A stretch of 64,000 nucleotides of DNA from Pseudomonas mosselii (GTDB lineage Bacteria > Pseudomonadota > Gammaproteobacteria > Pseudomonadales > Pseudomonadaceae), in assembly GCF_003205295.1 (NCBI RefSeq), contig NZ_QJRP01000021.1:1-64000 (forward strand), given 5' to 3'. The translations under genes were made by a program, and so were the position numbers. How positions within the stretch are numbered: position 1 is the stretch's first letter; every line of letters starts with the position of its first letter. The notes beneath the pieces were generated by a model. That model was not told the origin of the DNA. It searched no databases and saw only the letters and a program-made list of their open reading frames with translations. Below are positions 44,791 to 58,415 of the stretch, one piece after another.

Positions 44791-47700
44791 ATGAACATTA
44801 TCCCCAACACGCCCGCCTTCGAGCCTGCGAGCGCGCGATTTTCTTTTATGGAGAGCCCCGCGGCGCATGTCGCCGTCGAGCAGTGGCGAACCCTGCTCGC
44901 CACCTTCAATGGCCTGCTGGACAACGCACCAGGGGTGCGCGAAATCATGCGTACCCTGCTCGCCGACACGTTCAAGGTGGATCCCGACATCACCGGCCTG
45001 GTGTTGCGCACCGATGACGACTTCGCCTTTATCAGCCTCACGCACCTGCATGCCTTCGTCCGCCATCACCCCACACCACCCAGTGATCTGGACACCGTCG
45101 CCGAGGTGCGCGGGACACCGGATGTCGGCCCCGTCCTTGCCAAGCTGCGCCCTAGCGAGCTGTACGCACGGCTGGCGACAGTGGATGCATCCCGCTCGGT
45201 CCGCGAGCGCTGGAACACCTACTGGCAGGCCCGTGCCGCCGGCACGCCTCTCAGCCGCCAGGAGCACGCCAGGAAACAATATGTCGGGCATTTCGACGCG
45301 GCACTGAAGATTGCCACCCTCGAGCAGGCATTGAGCGAGGCACAGCTGCGCCCAGTACAGACGGTGGTGGACAATCCAGAATGGCGGGTCAAGGACGGCC
45401 AGCAGGTTTGCATCCAGAGCCTCGTCGGACACCCCGGAAGCCTGGTCTTCAGTCTTGCCGACGAGCCCGCGCGCGTGCTCTATCGTCCGGCCGGGCAGCC
45501 CGTCTTCAGCGGCTACGAAAACCAGGCCAGGCTCGAAGCGGCACTCTCTCCCGGCACACCTACCGACCTCAAGTACCTCACGCTCGATGGCATTGCCGAT
45601 GGTTTTACCGCCCTGCTCGACGAACTGCTGGCCGCCACCCTGGAAACCCTGGATCACGACCCGGGGGCCGACATCAGGCAGCATGCCGAGTTCGCGCTGA
45701 GCCGCGCGGACGACCTGAATCTCCAGCGGCGCTCGCCCGGCGTATTCGCCAGCCCCCCCGTACTTGAAGCGGACACCGAGGACGACAGCCAGCCTTCGCT
45801 CTTCGATTTCGGGGCCCTCACCAAGGACATTCCCCACTCGGTGCGCTCACGCCAGGTCAACGACCAGCTCGAACGGCTGTCGAGTCTGGACGAAGCGACC
45901 TTGCAACAGCTCAGGAACCACGAGTCCAGCCTGCAAACCGCGCAAGACAATGCCCTGGTGGCGATCGATGCGCATTTGCAATCCCCGCGCTGGCATTCCG
46001 ACGCGGCAGCTGTCCTCCCTTCCCGCGAGCTGGTCGACGCGCACTTCAAGGCAATGCGTGCCCATGGGCAGATCCAGCATCTGCTTGGCCAGATCGACGC
46101 GACCGAACTGGGCTGGATCGAGGCATTGACCCACCGCAATGACACCGCGGGCTCGGTCGCCTGCCCAAAGCTCGAGCAGACCGAGCCGCCTGCCACCGAT
46201 GTCGACAACACGCACCGCCTGATGGACGCATTGGTGATCACCCATCCTTCGGCATTGGACGCCCGCCCCACAACCCGGAGCCTGCTGATGTATTGGGCAG
46301 GTGAACACGGCGGACTGCTGCGTTGCCCCGACCAGACCGCGCTGGAACAGTGCCTGGGCGTCAGCAAGGACAATGGCCAGTCGCTGAGCTTGCAGCCAAT
46401 CAGCGGCGATGCCATGGCGCAAAGCCTTGCCCACAAGTTCGCCTCGGCACGTCAGAGCTGCGCACGCATTCTTCAGGACGAGGGCATTCACGCGCTCAAA
46501 CAGGCGTTACCACGCATCAGCCAGGCATTGAAGTCGGACCTGCAGGTTCCAGGGCACGCCGCCAGGGCCGTCGCCCATGGCCTGCTCGAAGAACAGTCAC
46601 ATGCCGTGAAACTGGCCGGGGCCGCGCCCTCCTGGCTGAAAGCCATGTCGACCACCACTCGACAAGCACTGGTGGAGGTGCTCAAGCGCTACATCAGCGC
46701 CATGCGCAGCAGCCGTGCACTGCTCGCGCGCGACTTGCCAGTTCGGGAAGCGTTCTGCCGGGCATTGATCAACCGAAAGTTGAAGGAAGATTTCGATACC
46801 GACGACGCCGGTCAGATCTACCTGGACCTTCCCATACGGGTTATCTCGCAGAAGGATCCGATCGTCGGCAGCGGCGCGCAGGGCGTTCCTGCGAAGCTGA
46901 AGGATACCCCCAGCCAGGAACGTACCCAGGTACCCTTGCAGACGGTGCTGCTAGAGAACATTGATACCGAGATGGCCCGTCGTTTGCCGTTCCTGAAGGT
47001 GCAGGTCGCCTCCGCCAGCGCCGACACCGTGCGAGTCCTGACATCAGGCCTGACCTCCAGTTACGTCCAGGGCCTGGCGACGGCCCTCGATCTGGCACAA
47101 GCCTACGAAGACCGGATCCGCCAGGCGTTCCTGGGCCTTGACGAGACAGAGCATGCCTGGGCATACCGCCGGGAAACCTTGCTCGAGCCCGTGCGGCTGA
47201 TGCTGCAGATCCAACGGCTGCTCTTCCATGAACGCGGTTACCTGGATGACCAGAGCCAGACCATCCTGGCCCTCGCCAGCGAAGGCCGGTACCAGGCCGA
47301 CGGGCACGACATACGCCTGCTCGCGGCCCGGCTGACCAGCGGTGGCCCGGACACGGCGGACCAGCCCGTCACCCTGTCCGGCGTCACCTTCATCGAGGAC
47401 CAGGCCAGTGGCGTTACCCTGCTCTATCAGACCGACCATCCCTCCAGTCCGGTACGCCAGCACCCCAGCCTGGAGGACGCGCGCCTGAGCCTGTACGACC
47501 GCAGCAAGATCGAGCAAGAACAGGAGTATCTGATCAGTCGCGCACTGCTCGGCAATCCCGACGCCCACAGGTCGCGCCTCGCCCAGGCCCACACCAATCG
47601 CTTCAGCGGCATCATCGGCCTGGGCGCACAGTGGCCCGCCAGCACATCCCTGGCGCAATTGCTGCTCGATAGCGAAATGGGCCGGCTGATCGAGGCGAAC

Positions 47701-50202
47701 CGTGCCACCTCTCGCTCCAGCCGCGACCTGTGGCAGGAGAATTTCACCTACCAGAGCGGCATGGTTTTCAACTACCTGAAAATGGCCTTGGGTTTCATTC
47801 CCTTCGTCGGCACCGCCATCGGCCTCTACGATGTGGTCGACGCCATGCACCGGGCGGCCAAATCCTTCACCCAAGGTGAAATTGCCCATGGCCTGGACGA
47901 GCTGGAAAACGCGATCACCTCGCTGATCGACGCCGCGATGGACCTGGTGAACGGCGTGGGCTTCAGCCCCAGCGCAGCCCTGCGCACCAGCAAGCAACGA
48001 CAACTGCGCCAGCTCAAGGGCCACAAGCCAGGCAGCCACTACCTCTCTACCGCAGCCGGGCAACGCCTGAAACGCCTGCGAGGGTACGAGTACGATCAAC
48101 CGCTGTCGCTGCATGGCTTGCCATGCGCCACCTCGGGACGTTGGCGCGGTGTGTACCGAACCGGACAAGGGGATTTCATCCTGATCGAAGGCACCCCCTT
48201 CCAGGTCGAGTGGGATGCCACCCTGCACACCTGGCGCCTTAGCGGTAATACCCGATCCTCCTGGAAGATGGCGGTCGGCCTGGATGAACTGGGACGCTGG
48301 GACACCCACTTCGCCTTGCACGGCGTTCATGTGCGCGGCGCCGGAGGTGGTGGTGGACAAGCCGCCAGCCACATTGCCGACACCTTGGATCCGCTCTGGC
48401 CTGCCGCCATCAAGGCACGACTGCCGCTCTGGTGGCGTGATCGGACCTACCGTTTGCGCAAGCAGCTGCAGGACTCGATCAGTGCCCGCACACACACCCT
48501 GAGCAAGCTCGGCAAGGACCTCGAGTCGAGAACGGCAGCGGAAAATGCCATGGACGATACAGTGCTAAGGTCGAGCCTGATGCGCTACATCGACGAGGCA
48601 CGCCGTAATCATGCCGACTACGAAGGGCTTCAAGGCGTTTCGAGCAGGGCAAGACGAAGCGAGGCGAAGAAACTGGCGAGCGAGATGGCCGAAGCGATCT
48701 GCGAAGGCAACTATCACCTGCGGGTTCACGCGCACAAGCGCTTCCTCAGGCACCTGGAGGAGATCAAGCAGCTCATCGACACGCTTCAGGGCGTCTCCGG
48801 CCAGCTCACCCCCGACCTCGAACGGCCGCGGATGGTGGCCTTGACCTCGCAGATGCTGCAGCTGCGTCGACGGATGCGGGAGATTCGCCAGAGCACACTG
48901 ATCGAGGTGGATGAGCTGAGCATGCGCTTGGAACAGTTGCGGCACTGGGAGGCCAAGACCGCCCGGCCTCGCAAGCGCCTGAAGCTGTTCGACGCCATCG
49001 ACAACGATCTGATGCGCCTGACCCGCCCGGCCCTGGACTACCTGCTGATCAGTCAGCTCACCGCGCTGATCACGCGGGCACCGGCAACGCTGGATCTGTC
49101 GTGGGTCAAGTTGCAGAAGCTCATGCACGATCCGCTGATCGAACTGGACCGTGCCCTCCATGCCCTCCATCAACTGCCTGGCGTGCACTCCAGCAAGCAT
49201 CAGCGACAGGATATCCTGGGCACCGCACTGGGCAAGATCGACGGCTACCGAAGCAAGCTGCGCTATTGGCAGGCGAGCTACGGCCAGTTCTTCGACACGG
49301 CGTCGTTCGAACGGTTGAAGAGTGTCCTGAAGCGGCACACCGAGCACTACCGCATGCTTGTGCGAGAGCCAAGCCCGACACCTCGCTCACCAACCCGACA
49401 AGCCGATGCAAGCACACAGCGAGTCTTCGAGACCACGGACAACCACTACCTGATCGGCGAACCGCGCCGACAGGCCAACGAATTCCGGATTACCGGGCCG
49501 AGCGGGCATACCGAGATCTACATCGAGTCCGCCCCGGGCAAGTTCACCCTGAGCAACCCACTTGCGTCACCCAGGTCCAGGGCCGCGACAATGGCGGAGC
49601 TCGAGGCTGAAGCCAATCGGCACCTCGATGGCCTTGCCGGCTATCGCCAGCAGATCGAGCGCTATGCCCGCACAGGCATGGACGGCGCCAGCCTGGAGGA
49701 CCTGATGCGCTTCAAGGCCCAGGATTTGAACGACCTTGCCAGTCAGATCAACGCCATGGACGCCTCCGCTGCGCTGCTTGCCAGGCTGCGCCGGGAAGTA
49801 GCGTCGCTCATGGAAGACGGACGCAAACTGCATGTCCGCCAATACATGACGAGCCATCGCCCCACCGCGGCCATGCTTGGCTACCTCCTGGACCAGCAGG
49901 CCGTCGATATCGAGCGTATCGGCAGCCTTGTCCCCCTGGGCAAACGGCTGGACGGTCGCCAGGATTTCCTCCAGGAATTCGTGGTGCGTGATCTCACCCA
50001 GCAACCACCGGCCGACCTCTGGTTCGCTCACTTCCATTTCAGCAAGGCACAACCGCGATTCACCGAGTTCGAAGCGGCTCACCTGAAGATTCCGGCGCAA
50101 CGCTACCTGGGCGGCGAGTGGCAGGCGACCCACGTCGAGGACATCTGGCGAGGCGAGATCGGCCGCCCCATGGCCGTGCGGCATTTCCAGCCGTTGTTCT
50201 GA
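44791..50202 (+). CDS. giant DUF6543 (dermonecrotic-toxin-like) protein
   Basis: 1803 residues, the largest gene here, with no signal peptide. The recognisable element is a hydrophobic helix-rich segment (about 990-1050: FNYLKMALGFIPFVGTAIGL, AMDLVNGVGFSPSAALRTSK), which in Pseudomonas toxin-like proteins belongs to the DUF6543/dermonecrotic toxin module. The rest is helical and charged, with a probable coiled coil at about 1225-1310; the C-terminus (FHFSKAQPRFTEFEAAHLKI ... QHFQPLF-like) is a family tail. No LRR, NEL ligase or catalytic motif is visible, so the activity is unknown. The ribosome site is weak and no immunity or secretion gene is adjacent. Confidence 0.75.
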   Translation: MNIIPNTPAFEPASARFSFMESPAAHVAVEQWRTLLATFNGLLDNAPGVREIMRTLLADTFKVDPDITGLVLRTDDDFAFISLTHLHAFVRHHPTPPSDLDTVAEVRGTPDVGPVLAKLRPSELYARLATVDASRSVRERWNTYWQARAAGTPLSRQEHARKQYVGHFDAALKIATLEQALSEAQLRPVQTVVDNPEWRVKDGQQVCIQSLVGHPGSLVFSLADEPARVLYRPAGQPVFSGYENQARLEAALSPGTPTDLKYLTLDGIADGFTALLDELLAATLETLDHDPGADIRQHAEFALSRADDLNLQRRSPGVFASPPVLEADTEDDSQPSLFDFGALTKDIPHSVRSRQVNDQLERLSSLDEATLQQLRNHESSLQTAQDNALVAIDAHLQSPRWHSDAAAVLPSRELVDAHFKAMRAHGQIQHLLGQIDATELGWIEALTHRNDTAGSVACPKLEQTEPPATDVDNTHRLMDALVITHPSALDARPTTRSLLMYWAGEHGGLLRCPDQTALEQCLGVSKDNGQSLSLQPISGDAMAQSLAHKFASARQSCARILQDEGIHALKQALPRISQALKSDLQVPGHAARAVAHGLLEEQSHAVKLAGAAPSWLKAMSTTTRQALVEVLKRYISAMRSSRALLARDLPVREAFCRALINRKLKEDFDTDDAGQIYLDLPIRVISQKDPIVGSGAQGVPAKLKDTPSQERTQVPLQTVLLENIDTEMARRLPFLKVQVASASADTVRVLTSGLTSSYVQGLATALDLAQAYEDRIRQAFLGLDETEHAWAYRRETLLEPVRLMLQIQRLLFHERGYLDDQSQTILALASEGRYQADGHDIRLLAARLTSGGPDTADQPVTLSGVTFIEDQASGVTLLYQTDHPSSPVRQHPSLEDARLSLYDRSKIEQEQEYLISRALLGNPDAHRSRLAQAHTNRFSGIIGLGAQWPASTSLAQLLLDSEMGRLIEANRATSRSSRDLWQENFTYQSGMVFNYLKMALGFIPFVGTAIGLYDVVDAMHRAAKSFTQGEIAHGLDELENAITSLIDAAMDLVNGVGFSPSAALRTSKQRQLRQLKGHKPGSHYLSTAAGQRLKRLRGYEYDQPLSLHGLPCATSGRWRGVYRTGQGDFILIEGTPFQVEWDATLHTWRLSGNTRSSWKMAVGLDELGRWDTHFALHGVHVRGAGGGGGQAASHIADTLDPLWPAAIKARLPLWWRDRTYRLRKQLQDSISARTHTLSKLGKDLESRTAAENAMDDTVLRSSLMRYIDEARRNHADYEGLQGVSSRARRSEAKKLASEMAEAICEGNYHLRVHAHKRFLRHLEEIKQLIDTLQGVSGQLTPDLERPRMVALTSQMLQLRRRMREIRQSTLIEVDELSMRLEQLRHWEAKTARPRKRLKLFDAIDNDLMRLTRPALDYLLISQLTALITRAPATLDLSWVKLQKLMHDPLIELDRALHALHQLPGVHSSKHQRQDILGTALGKIDGYRSKLRYWQASYGQFFDTASFERLKSVLKRHTEHYRMLVREPSPTPRSPTRQADASTQRVFETTDNHYLIGEPRRQANEFRITGPSGHTEIYIESAPGKFTLSNPLASPRSRAATMAELEAEANRHLDGLAGYRQQIERYARTGMDGASLEDLMRFKAQDLNDLASQINAMDASAALLARLRREVASLMEDGRKLHVRQYMTSHRPTAAMLGYLLDQQAVDIERIGSLVPLGKRLDGRQDFLQEFVVRDLTQQPPADLWFAHFHFSKAQPRFTEFEAAHLKIPAQRYLGGEWQATHVEDIWRGEIGRPMAVRHFQPLF

Positions 50203-50313
50203 CCATCGACAGGGCATCCCCAGGGATGCCCTGTTTCCCGTCCAGGCGCATCGACAACCGCGTGAACATGAGAGAAACTCAACATCCCCTGCCCTCGTGT
50301 CCCGGAGTTTGTC

Positions 50314-51231
50314 GTGCTCGAAATGCGTCACCTGAAAACCCTTCATGCGCTGCGTGAGGCCGACAGCTTGGTGGAGGCCGCCGAGCGCCTGCACCTGACC
50401 CAGTCGGCGTTGTCGCACCAGTTCAAGGAGCTGGAGGAACGCCTGGGCCTGCCGCTGTTCGTGCGCAAGACCAAACCCATCCGTTTCACCAGCGCCGGCC
50501 TGCGCCTGCTGCAACTGGCCGACGCCACCCTGCCGCTGCTGCGCGGCGCCGAGCGCGACATCGCCCGCCTGGCCGGTGGCACCGCCGGACGCCTGCACAT
50601 GGCCATCGAGTGCCACAGCTGCTTCCAGTGGCTGATGCCGACCATCGACCAGTTCCGCGATGCCTGGCCGGAGGTGGAGCTGGACCTGGCCTCGGGCTTC
50701 GCCTTCGCCCCGCTGCCGGCCCTGGCCCGTGGCGACCTGGACCTGGTGGTGACCTCCGATCCGGTGGACCTGGCCGGCATCACCTACGTGCCGCTGTTCA
50801 CCTACGAGGCCATGCTCGCCGTGGCCAACCAGCATGCGCTGGCCGGCAAGCCATTCATCGTGCCCCAGGACCTGCTCGACCAGACCCTGATCACCTACCC
50901 GGTGGAACGCGACCGCCTGGACATTTTCACCCGTTTCCTGGAGCCGGCCGACATCGAGCCGGCGGCGGTGCGCACTTCGGAGCTGACGGTGATGATGATG
51001 CAACTGGTGGCCAGCGGCCGGGGCGTGTGCGGCATGCCGCACTGGGCGCTGCACGAGTACAGCTCGCGGGGCTACGTGAAGGGCAAGCGCCTGGGCGAAA
51101 AAGGCTTGTTCGCCACGCTCTACGCGGCGGTGCGCACCGACATGCTCGATGCACCGTACATGCGCGACTTCCTGCTGACCGCCAAGGACACCTCGTTCGC
51201 CACCCTGGACGGGGTCAGCGCGGTGCGTTGA
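50314..51231 (+). CDS. metR: LysR-type regulator of methionine synthesis
   Basis: 305 residues, GTG start with GGAG 8 bases upstream (MLEMRHLKTLHALREADSLVEAAERL). Winged HTH (LTQSALSHQFKELEERLGLPLFVRKTKPIRFT) and a type 2 periplasmic-binding-like sensor (MAIECHSCFQWLMPT) characteristic of MetR, which senses homocysteine. The order glpM-hydrolase-metR is shared with P. aeruginosa (from memory), apart from the giant gene inserted here. The 3' end overlaps the Nudix gene by 17 bases. Confidence 0.93.
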   Translation: MLEMRHLKTLHALREADSLVEAAERLHLTQSALSHQFKELEERLGLPLFVRKTKPIRFTSAGLRLLQLADATLPLLRGAERDIARLAGGTAGRLHMAIECHSCFQWLMPTIDQFRDAWPEVELDLASGFAFAPLPALARGDLDLVVTSDPVDLAGITYVPLFTYEAMLAVANQHALAGKPFIVPQDLLDQTLITYPVERDRLDIFTRFLEPADIEPAAVRTSELTVMMMQLVASGRGVCGMPHWALHEYSSRGYVKGKRLGEKGLFATLYAAVRTDMLDAPYMRDFLLTAKDTSFATLDGVSAVR

Positions 51232-51628
51232 GGCCTTCGCGCCACAGCGGCAGGATCAGGTCGCGGGTCAGTGGCGCCAGGTCCAGGTCCGGCGTCTGCT
51301 CGGCGCTGAGCCAGGTCACCTCTTCGATTTCCGCCGCTGGGGTTACCGTCTCGGTGCATTGGACGCGAAACAACTCGGCCTGCACCTCGAAACCCGGTTC
51401 GTTGGCGGCCGGGGCGCTGAAACGGCCCAGGTGGATGGCCTGCTCCGGATCGACGCGCAGGCCCAGCTCCTCGTGCAACTCGCGCACCAGCGCCTGGGCC
51501 GGCGACTCGCCTGCATCGATCTTGCCCCCGGGCTGCATGAACGCCTGGGTGCCGCGCTTGCGCACCAGCAGGGTGCGGCCTTGCGCGTCGATCAGCAGGG
51601 CGGCGGCGATGCGGATGGTGTTGGACAT
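51215..51628 (-). CDS. Nudix hydrolase
   Basis: 137 residues from ATG 51628; the frame continuing to 51934 is rejected. Nudix box GGKIDAGES...RELHEELGL is intact (G-x5-E-x7-REL-x-EE-x-G-L). Members hydrolyse NDP-X compounds; MutT-like ADP-ribose or oxidised nucleotide hydrolysis are possible, but no substrate motif is visible. Convergent overlap with metR. Confidence 0.9.
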   Translation of the reverse strand: MSNTIRIAAALLIDAQGRTLLVRKRGTQAFMQPGGKIDAGESPAQALVRELHEELGLRVDPEQAIHLGRFSAPAANEPGFEVQAELFRVQCTETVTPAAEIEEVTWLSAEQTPDLDLAPLTRDLILPLWREGLNAPR

Positions 51629-51678
51629 GGTGGACTCACGGGCGGATGAAAGGGCGCAGGATACCTGACAGGGCCCTG

Positions 51679-51702
51679 TCGCGGGGAAAGCCCGCTCCCA
51701 CG
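51679..51702. repeat. single REP-like unit
   Basis: tcgcggggaaagcccgctcc followed by cacg, close to the 25-nt units at 43565 and 56087 but in the opposite orientation to the first. Confidence 0.65.
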
Positions 51703-51767
51703 AGTACTCGGCAGGGGCAGACGAACGGCCCCTTGCCAATCCGCCGGCAACCCGCCATAACCATCCC

Positions 51768-56051
<4,284 letters not shown>

Positions 56052-56086
56052 AAAATCGTACAGAGTACGCCTGGCAGCATCACCAA

Positions 56087-56162
56087 CGTGGGAGCGGGCT
56101 TGCCCCGCGATGGGGGGTGGCACCGGCTTCGCCGGTGATCGCGGGGCAAGCCCGCTCCCACG
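56087..56162. repeat. inverted pair of 25-nt REP-like units
   Basis: Arms 56087-56111 and 56138-56162 are perfect 25-base reverse complements with an inner dyad (caccggc ... gccggtg). Lies between lhr and rpmE2, converging genes, so possibly a shared terminator. Confidence 0.9.
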
Positions 56163-56232
56163 CTGGTAATGCTTGCAACTCTGCTCCCTACGCGACAGCA
56201 CAGCCCAAAAGGCCAGGTGATTGCCTACGAGA

Positions 56233-56490
56233 TCAACGCTTGGCCTGGAAACCGGCGAAGCGCTTGTTGAACCCGGCCACACGCCCTTCGACCGTGGTCT
56301 TGCGCTGCTGCCCGGTGTACACCGGATGCGAGGCACTGGACACATCCAGCGCCACGTACGGATAGGTCTGCCCATCGCTGTGCACATGGGTGCGATCGGT
56401 CTCGACCGTCGAGCCGATCAGGAAGAACACATCGGCGGCAGTGTCGTGGAACAGCACGGGGCGATAAGCGGGGTGGATACCAACTTTCAT
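56233..56490 (-). CDS. rpmE2: 50S ribosomal protein L31 type B, zinc-independent
   Basis: 85 residues (MKVGIHPAYRPVLFHDTAAD). It lacks the CxxC zinc ribbon of standard L31 and has the longer insert of the C-minus paralogue. Under zinc starvation this form replaces zinc-binding L31 on the ribosome, freeing zinc; Zur represses it. A Zur-like palindrome lies just upstream (56509-56532). Confidence 0.95.
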   Translation of the reverse strand: MKVGIHPAYRPVLFHDTAADVFFLIGSTVETDRTHVHSDGQTYPYVALDVSSASHPVYTGQQRKTTVEGRVAGFNKRFAGFQAKR

Positions 56491-56508
56491 GGGGGCAATC
56501 TCCTGCGA

Positions 56509-56532
56509 GTTATGGATACTTTATAACATAAC
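56509..56532 (-). promoter_or_regulatory. candidate Zur box of rpmE2
   Basis: On the minus strand GTTATGTTATAAAGTATCCA TAAC: GTTATG and CATAAC arms flank a TTATAA core. It ends 18 bases before the rpmE2 ATG. It matches the Zur consensus type (GTTATAxTATAAC-like) by eye. Confidence 0.65.
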
Positions 56533-56671
56533 TCAATGCGAATGATTTTCGATACCTGAATTTTCATTTTTCCTCACCCGCCCCACGCTGGCATAGCGGC
56601 GCCCAACCGGGCTATGGTCGGGCTTTGCCCCAGGCCCCTGAGCCTGACCGAGCCATTCGCAAGGACACCGT

Positions 56672-58291
56672 ATGAGCCTGTCACTCCTCAGCCGTTACGC
56701 CTTTTTTGCCGCCTGCGTGCTGTTCACCCTCGCCAGCCTGCCATTCCTCGCCCACGACTGGTTGTGGCCGTTCACCCTGACCACCGGGGTGCTCAGCCTG
56801 ATCGGCGTGTTCGACCTGCTGCAGCAACGCCACGCGGTACGCCGCAACTACCCGATCCTGGGCAACATCCGCTACCTGGTCGAGGGTATCCGCCCGGAGA
56901 TCCGCCAGTACCTGCTGGAGTCCGACAGCGACGCCCTGCCCTTCTCCCGTGCCCAGCGCTCGCTGGTCTACGCCCGGGCCAAGAACGAAGCCTCGGACAA
57001 ACCCTTCGGCACCTTGATCGACGTCTACGAGTCGGGCTTCGAGTTCATCGGCCACTCCATGCGCCCGGCGCCGCTGGCCGACCCGGCGAGCTTTCGCGTC
57101 AGCGTCGGCGGCCCGCAGTGCGCCCAGCCGTACTCGGCGTCTATCTTCAATATCTCGGCCATGAGCTTCGGCTCGCTCAGCGCCAACGCCATCCGCGCTC
57201 TCAACCAGGGCGCCAAGCTGGGCAATTTCCACCACGACACCGGCGAAGGCAGCATCAGCCCCTACCACCGTGAACACGGCGGCGACCTGGTCTGGGAGCT
57301 GGGCAGCGGCTACTTCGGCTGCCGCACCGCGGACGGCCGCTTCGACCCCGAGCGCTTCGCCGCCCAGGCGCAGAACCCGCAGGTTCGGATGATCGAGATC
57401 AAGATGAGCCAGGGCGCCAAGCCCGGCCATGGCGGCATCCTGCCCAAGCACAAGGTGACCCGGGAAATCGCCGAGACCCGTGGCGTCATGATGGGCGAGG
57501 ACTGCATCTCGCCGTCGCGCCACAGCGCCTTCTCGACCCCGATCGAGATGATGCAGTTCATCGCCCAACTGCGTGAACTGTCCGGCGGCAAGCCGGTGGG
57601 CTTCAAGTTCTGCCTGGGTCACCCGTGGGAGTTCATGGGCATCGCCAAGGCCATGCTGGAAACCGGCATCCTGCCCGACTTCATCGTCGTCGACGGCAAG
57701 GAAGGCGGCACCGGCGCCGCCCCCGTGGAGTTCACCGACCATATCGGCGTGCCGCTGCGCGAGGGGCTGTTGTTCGTGCACAACACCCTGGTCGGCCTGA
57801 ACCTGCGCGACAAGATCAAGCTCGGCGCCAGCGGCAAGATCGTCAGCGCCTTCGACATCGCCAGCGTGCTGGCCATTGGCGCCGACTGGGCCAACTCGGC
57901 GCGCGGCTTCATGTTCGCCATCGGCTGCATCCAGTCGCAGAGCTGCCACACCAACAAGTGCCCGACCGGCGTGGCCACCCAGGATGCCCTGCGCCAGCGT
58001 GCGCTGGTGGTACCGGACAAGGCCCAGCGGGTGCTCAACTTCCACCACAACACCCTGCGCGCCCTGGCCGAGATGCTCGCCGCAGCGGGCCTGGAACACC
58101 CGGCGCAACTGGAGGCCAAGCACCTGGTGCGGCGGATTTCGGCCACCGAGATCAAGCTGTTCTCGCAGATGCACGTGTTCCTCAAGCCGGGCGAGTTGCT
58201 GACCGGCGAGGTCAATGGGCAGTTCTATTCGCGGATGTGGCAGCTGGCCCGGGCCGACAGTTTCGAGCCGCACAGCGAGGTGGCGGCCTGA
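56672..58291 (+). CDS. FMN-binding glutamate synthase family protein
   Basis: 539 residues. One or two N-terminal membrane helices (about 5-50), then a GltB-like FMN TIM barrel: FNISAMSFGSLSANAIRALNQGA, EIKMSQGAKPGHGGILP, FIVVDGKEGGTGAAP, and a Cys cluster CIQSQSCHTNKCPTGVAT for a 3Fe-4S centre. It lacks the glutaminase and GltD parts, so it is not a complete glutamate synthase; the electron partner and substrate are unknown. Confidence 0.9.
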   Translation: MSLSLLSRYAFFAACVLFTLASLPFLAHDWLWPFTLTTGVLSLIGVFDLLQQRHAVRRNYPILGNIRYLVEGIRPEIRQYLLESDSDALPFSRAQRSLVYARAKNEASDKPFGTLIDVYESGFEFIGHSMRPAPLADPASFRVSVGGPQCAQPYSASIFNISAMSFGSLSANAIRALNQGAKLGNFHHDTGEGSISPYHREHGGDLVWELGSGYFGCRTADGRFDPERFAAQAQNPQVRMIEIKMSQGAKPGHGGILPKHKVTREIAETRGVMMGEDCISPSRHSAFSTPIEMMQFIAQLRELSGGKPVGFKFCLGHPWEFMGIAKAMLETGILPDFIVVDGKEGGTGAAPVEFTDHIGVPLREGLLFVHNTLVGLNLRDKIKLGASGKIVSAFDIASVLAIGADWANSARGFMFAIGCIQSQSCHTNKCPTGVATQDALRQRALVVPDKAQRVLNFHHNTLRALAEMLAAAGLEHPAQLEAKHLVRRISATEIKLFSQMHVFLKPGELLTGEVNGQFYSRMWQLARADSFEPHSEVAA

Positions 58292-58314
58292 TAGATCCTG
58301 GGGCTGCTGCGCAG

Positions 58315-58388
58315 CCCTTTCGCGACACAAGGCCGCTCCTACAGGCGATCACGCAATCCTGTAGGAGCGGCCTTGTGTCGCGAAAGGG
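58315..58388. repeat. inverted pair of 29-nt REP-like units, opposite orientation
   Basis: Arms 58315-58343 and 58360-58388 are the same 29 bases as at 24188 but facing the other way, 16 bases apart. Outer dyads (gggctgctgcgcagccc and gggccgcaaagcggcccc) flank them. It lies between two converging genes. Confidence 0.9.
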
Positions 58389-58415
58389 CCGCAAAGCGGC
58401 CCCGATGTTTTCAGA

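Noticed and set aside
47044..51054. 483- and 495-codon minus-strand frames
   Set aside because: Both lie opposite the giant DUF6543 gene and metR, and have low-complexity Gln/Gly/Ala-rich content.
56681..58330. 549-codon minus-strand frame
   Set aside because: Antisense of the glutamate-synthase-like gene.
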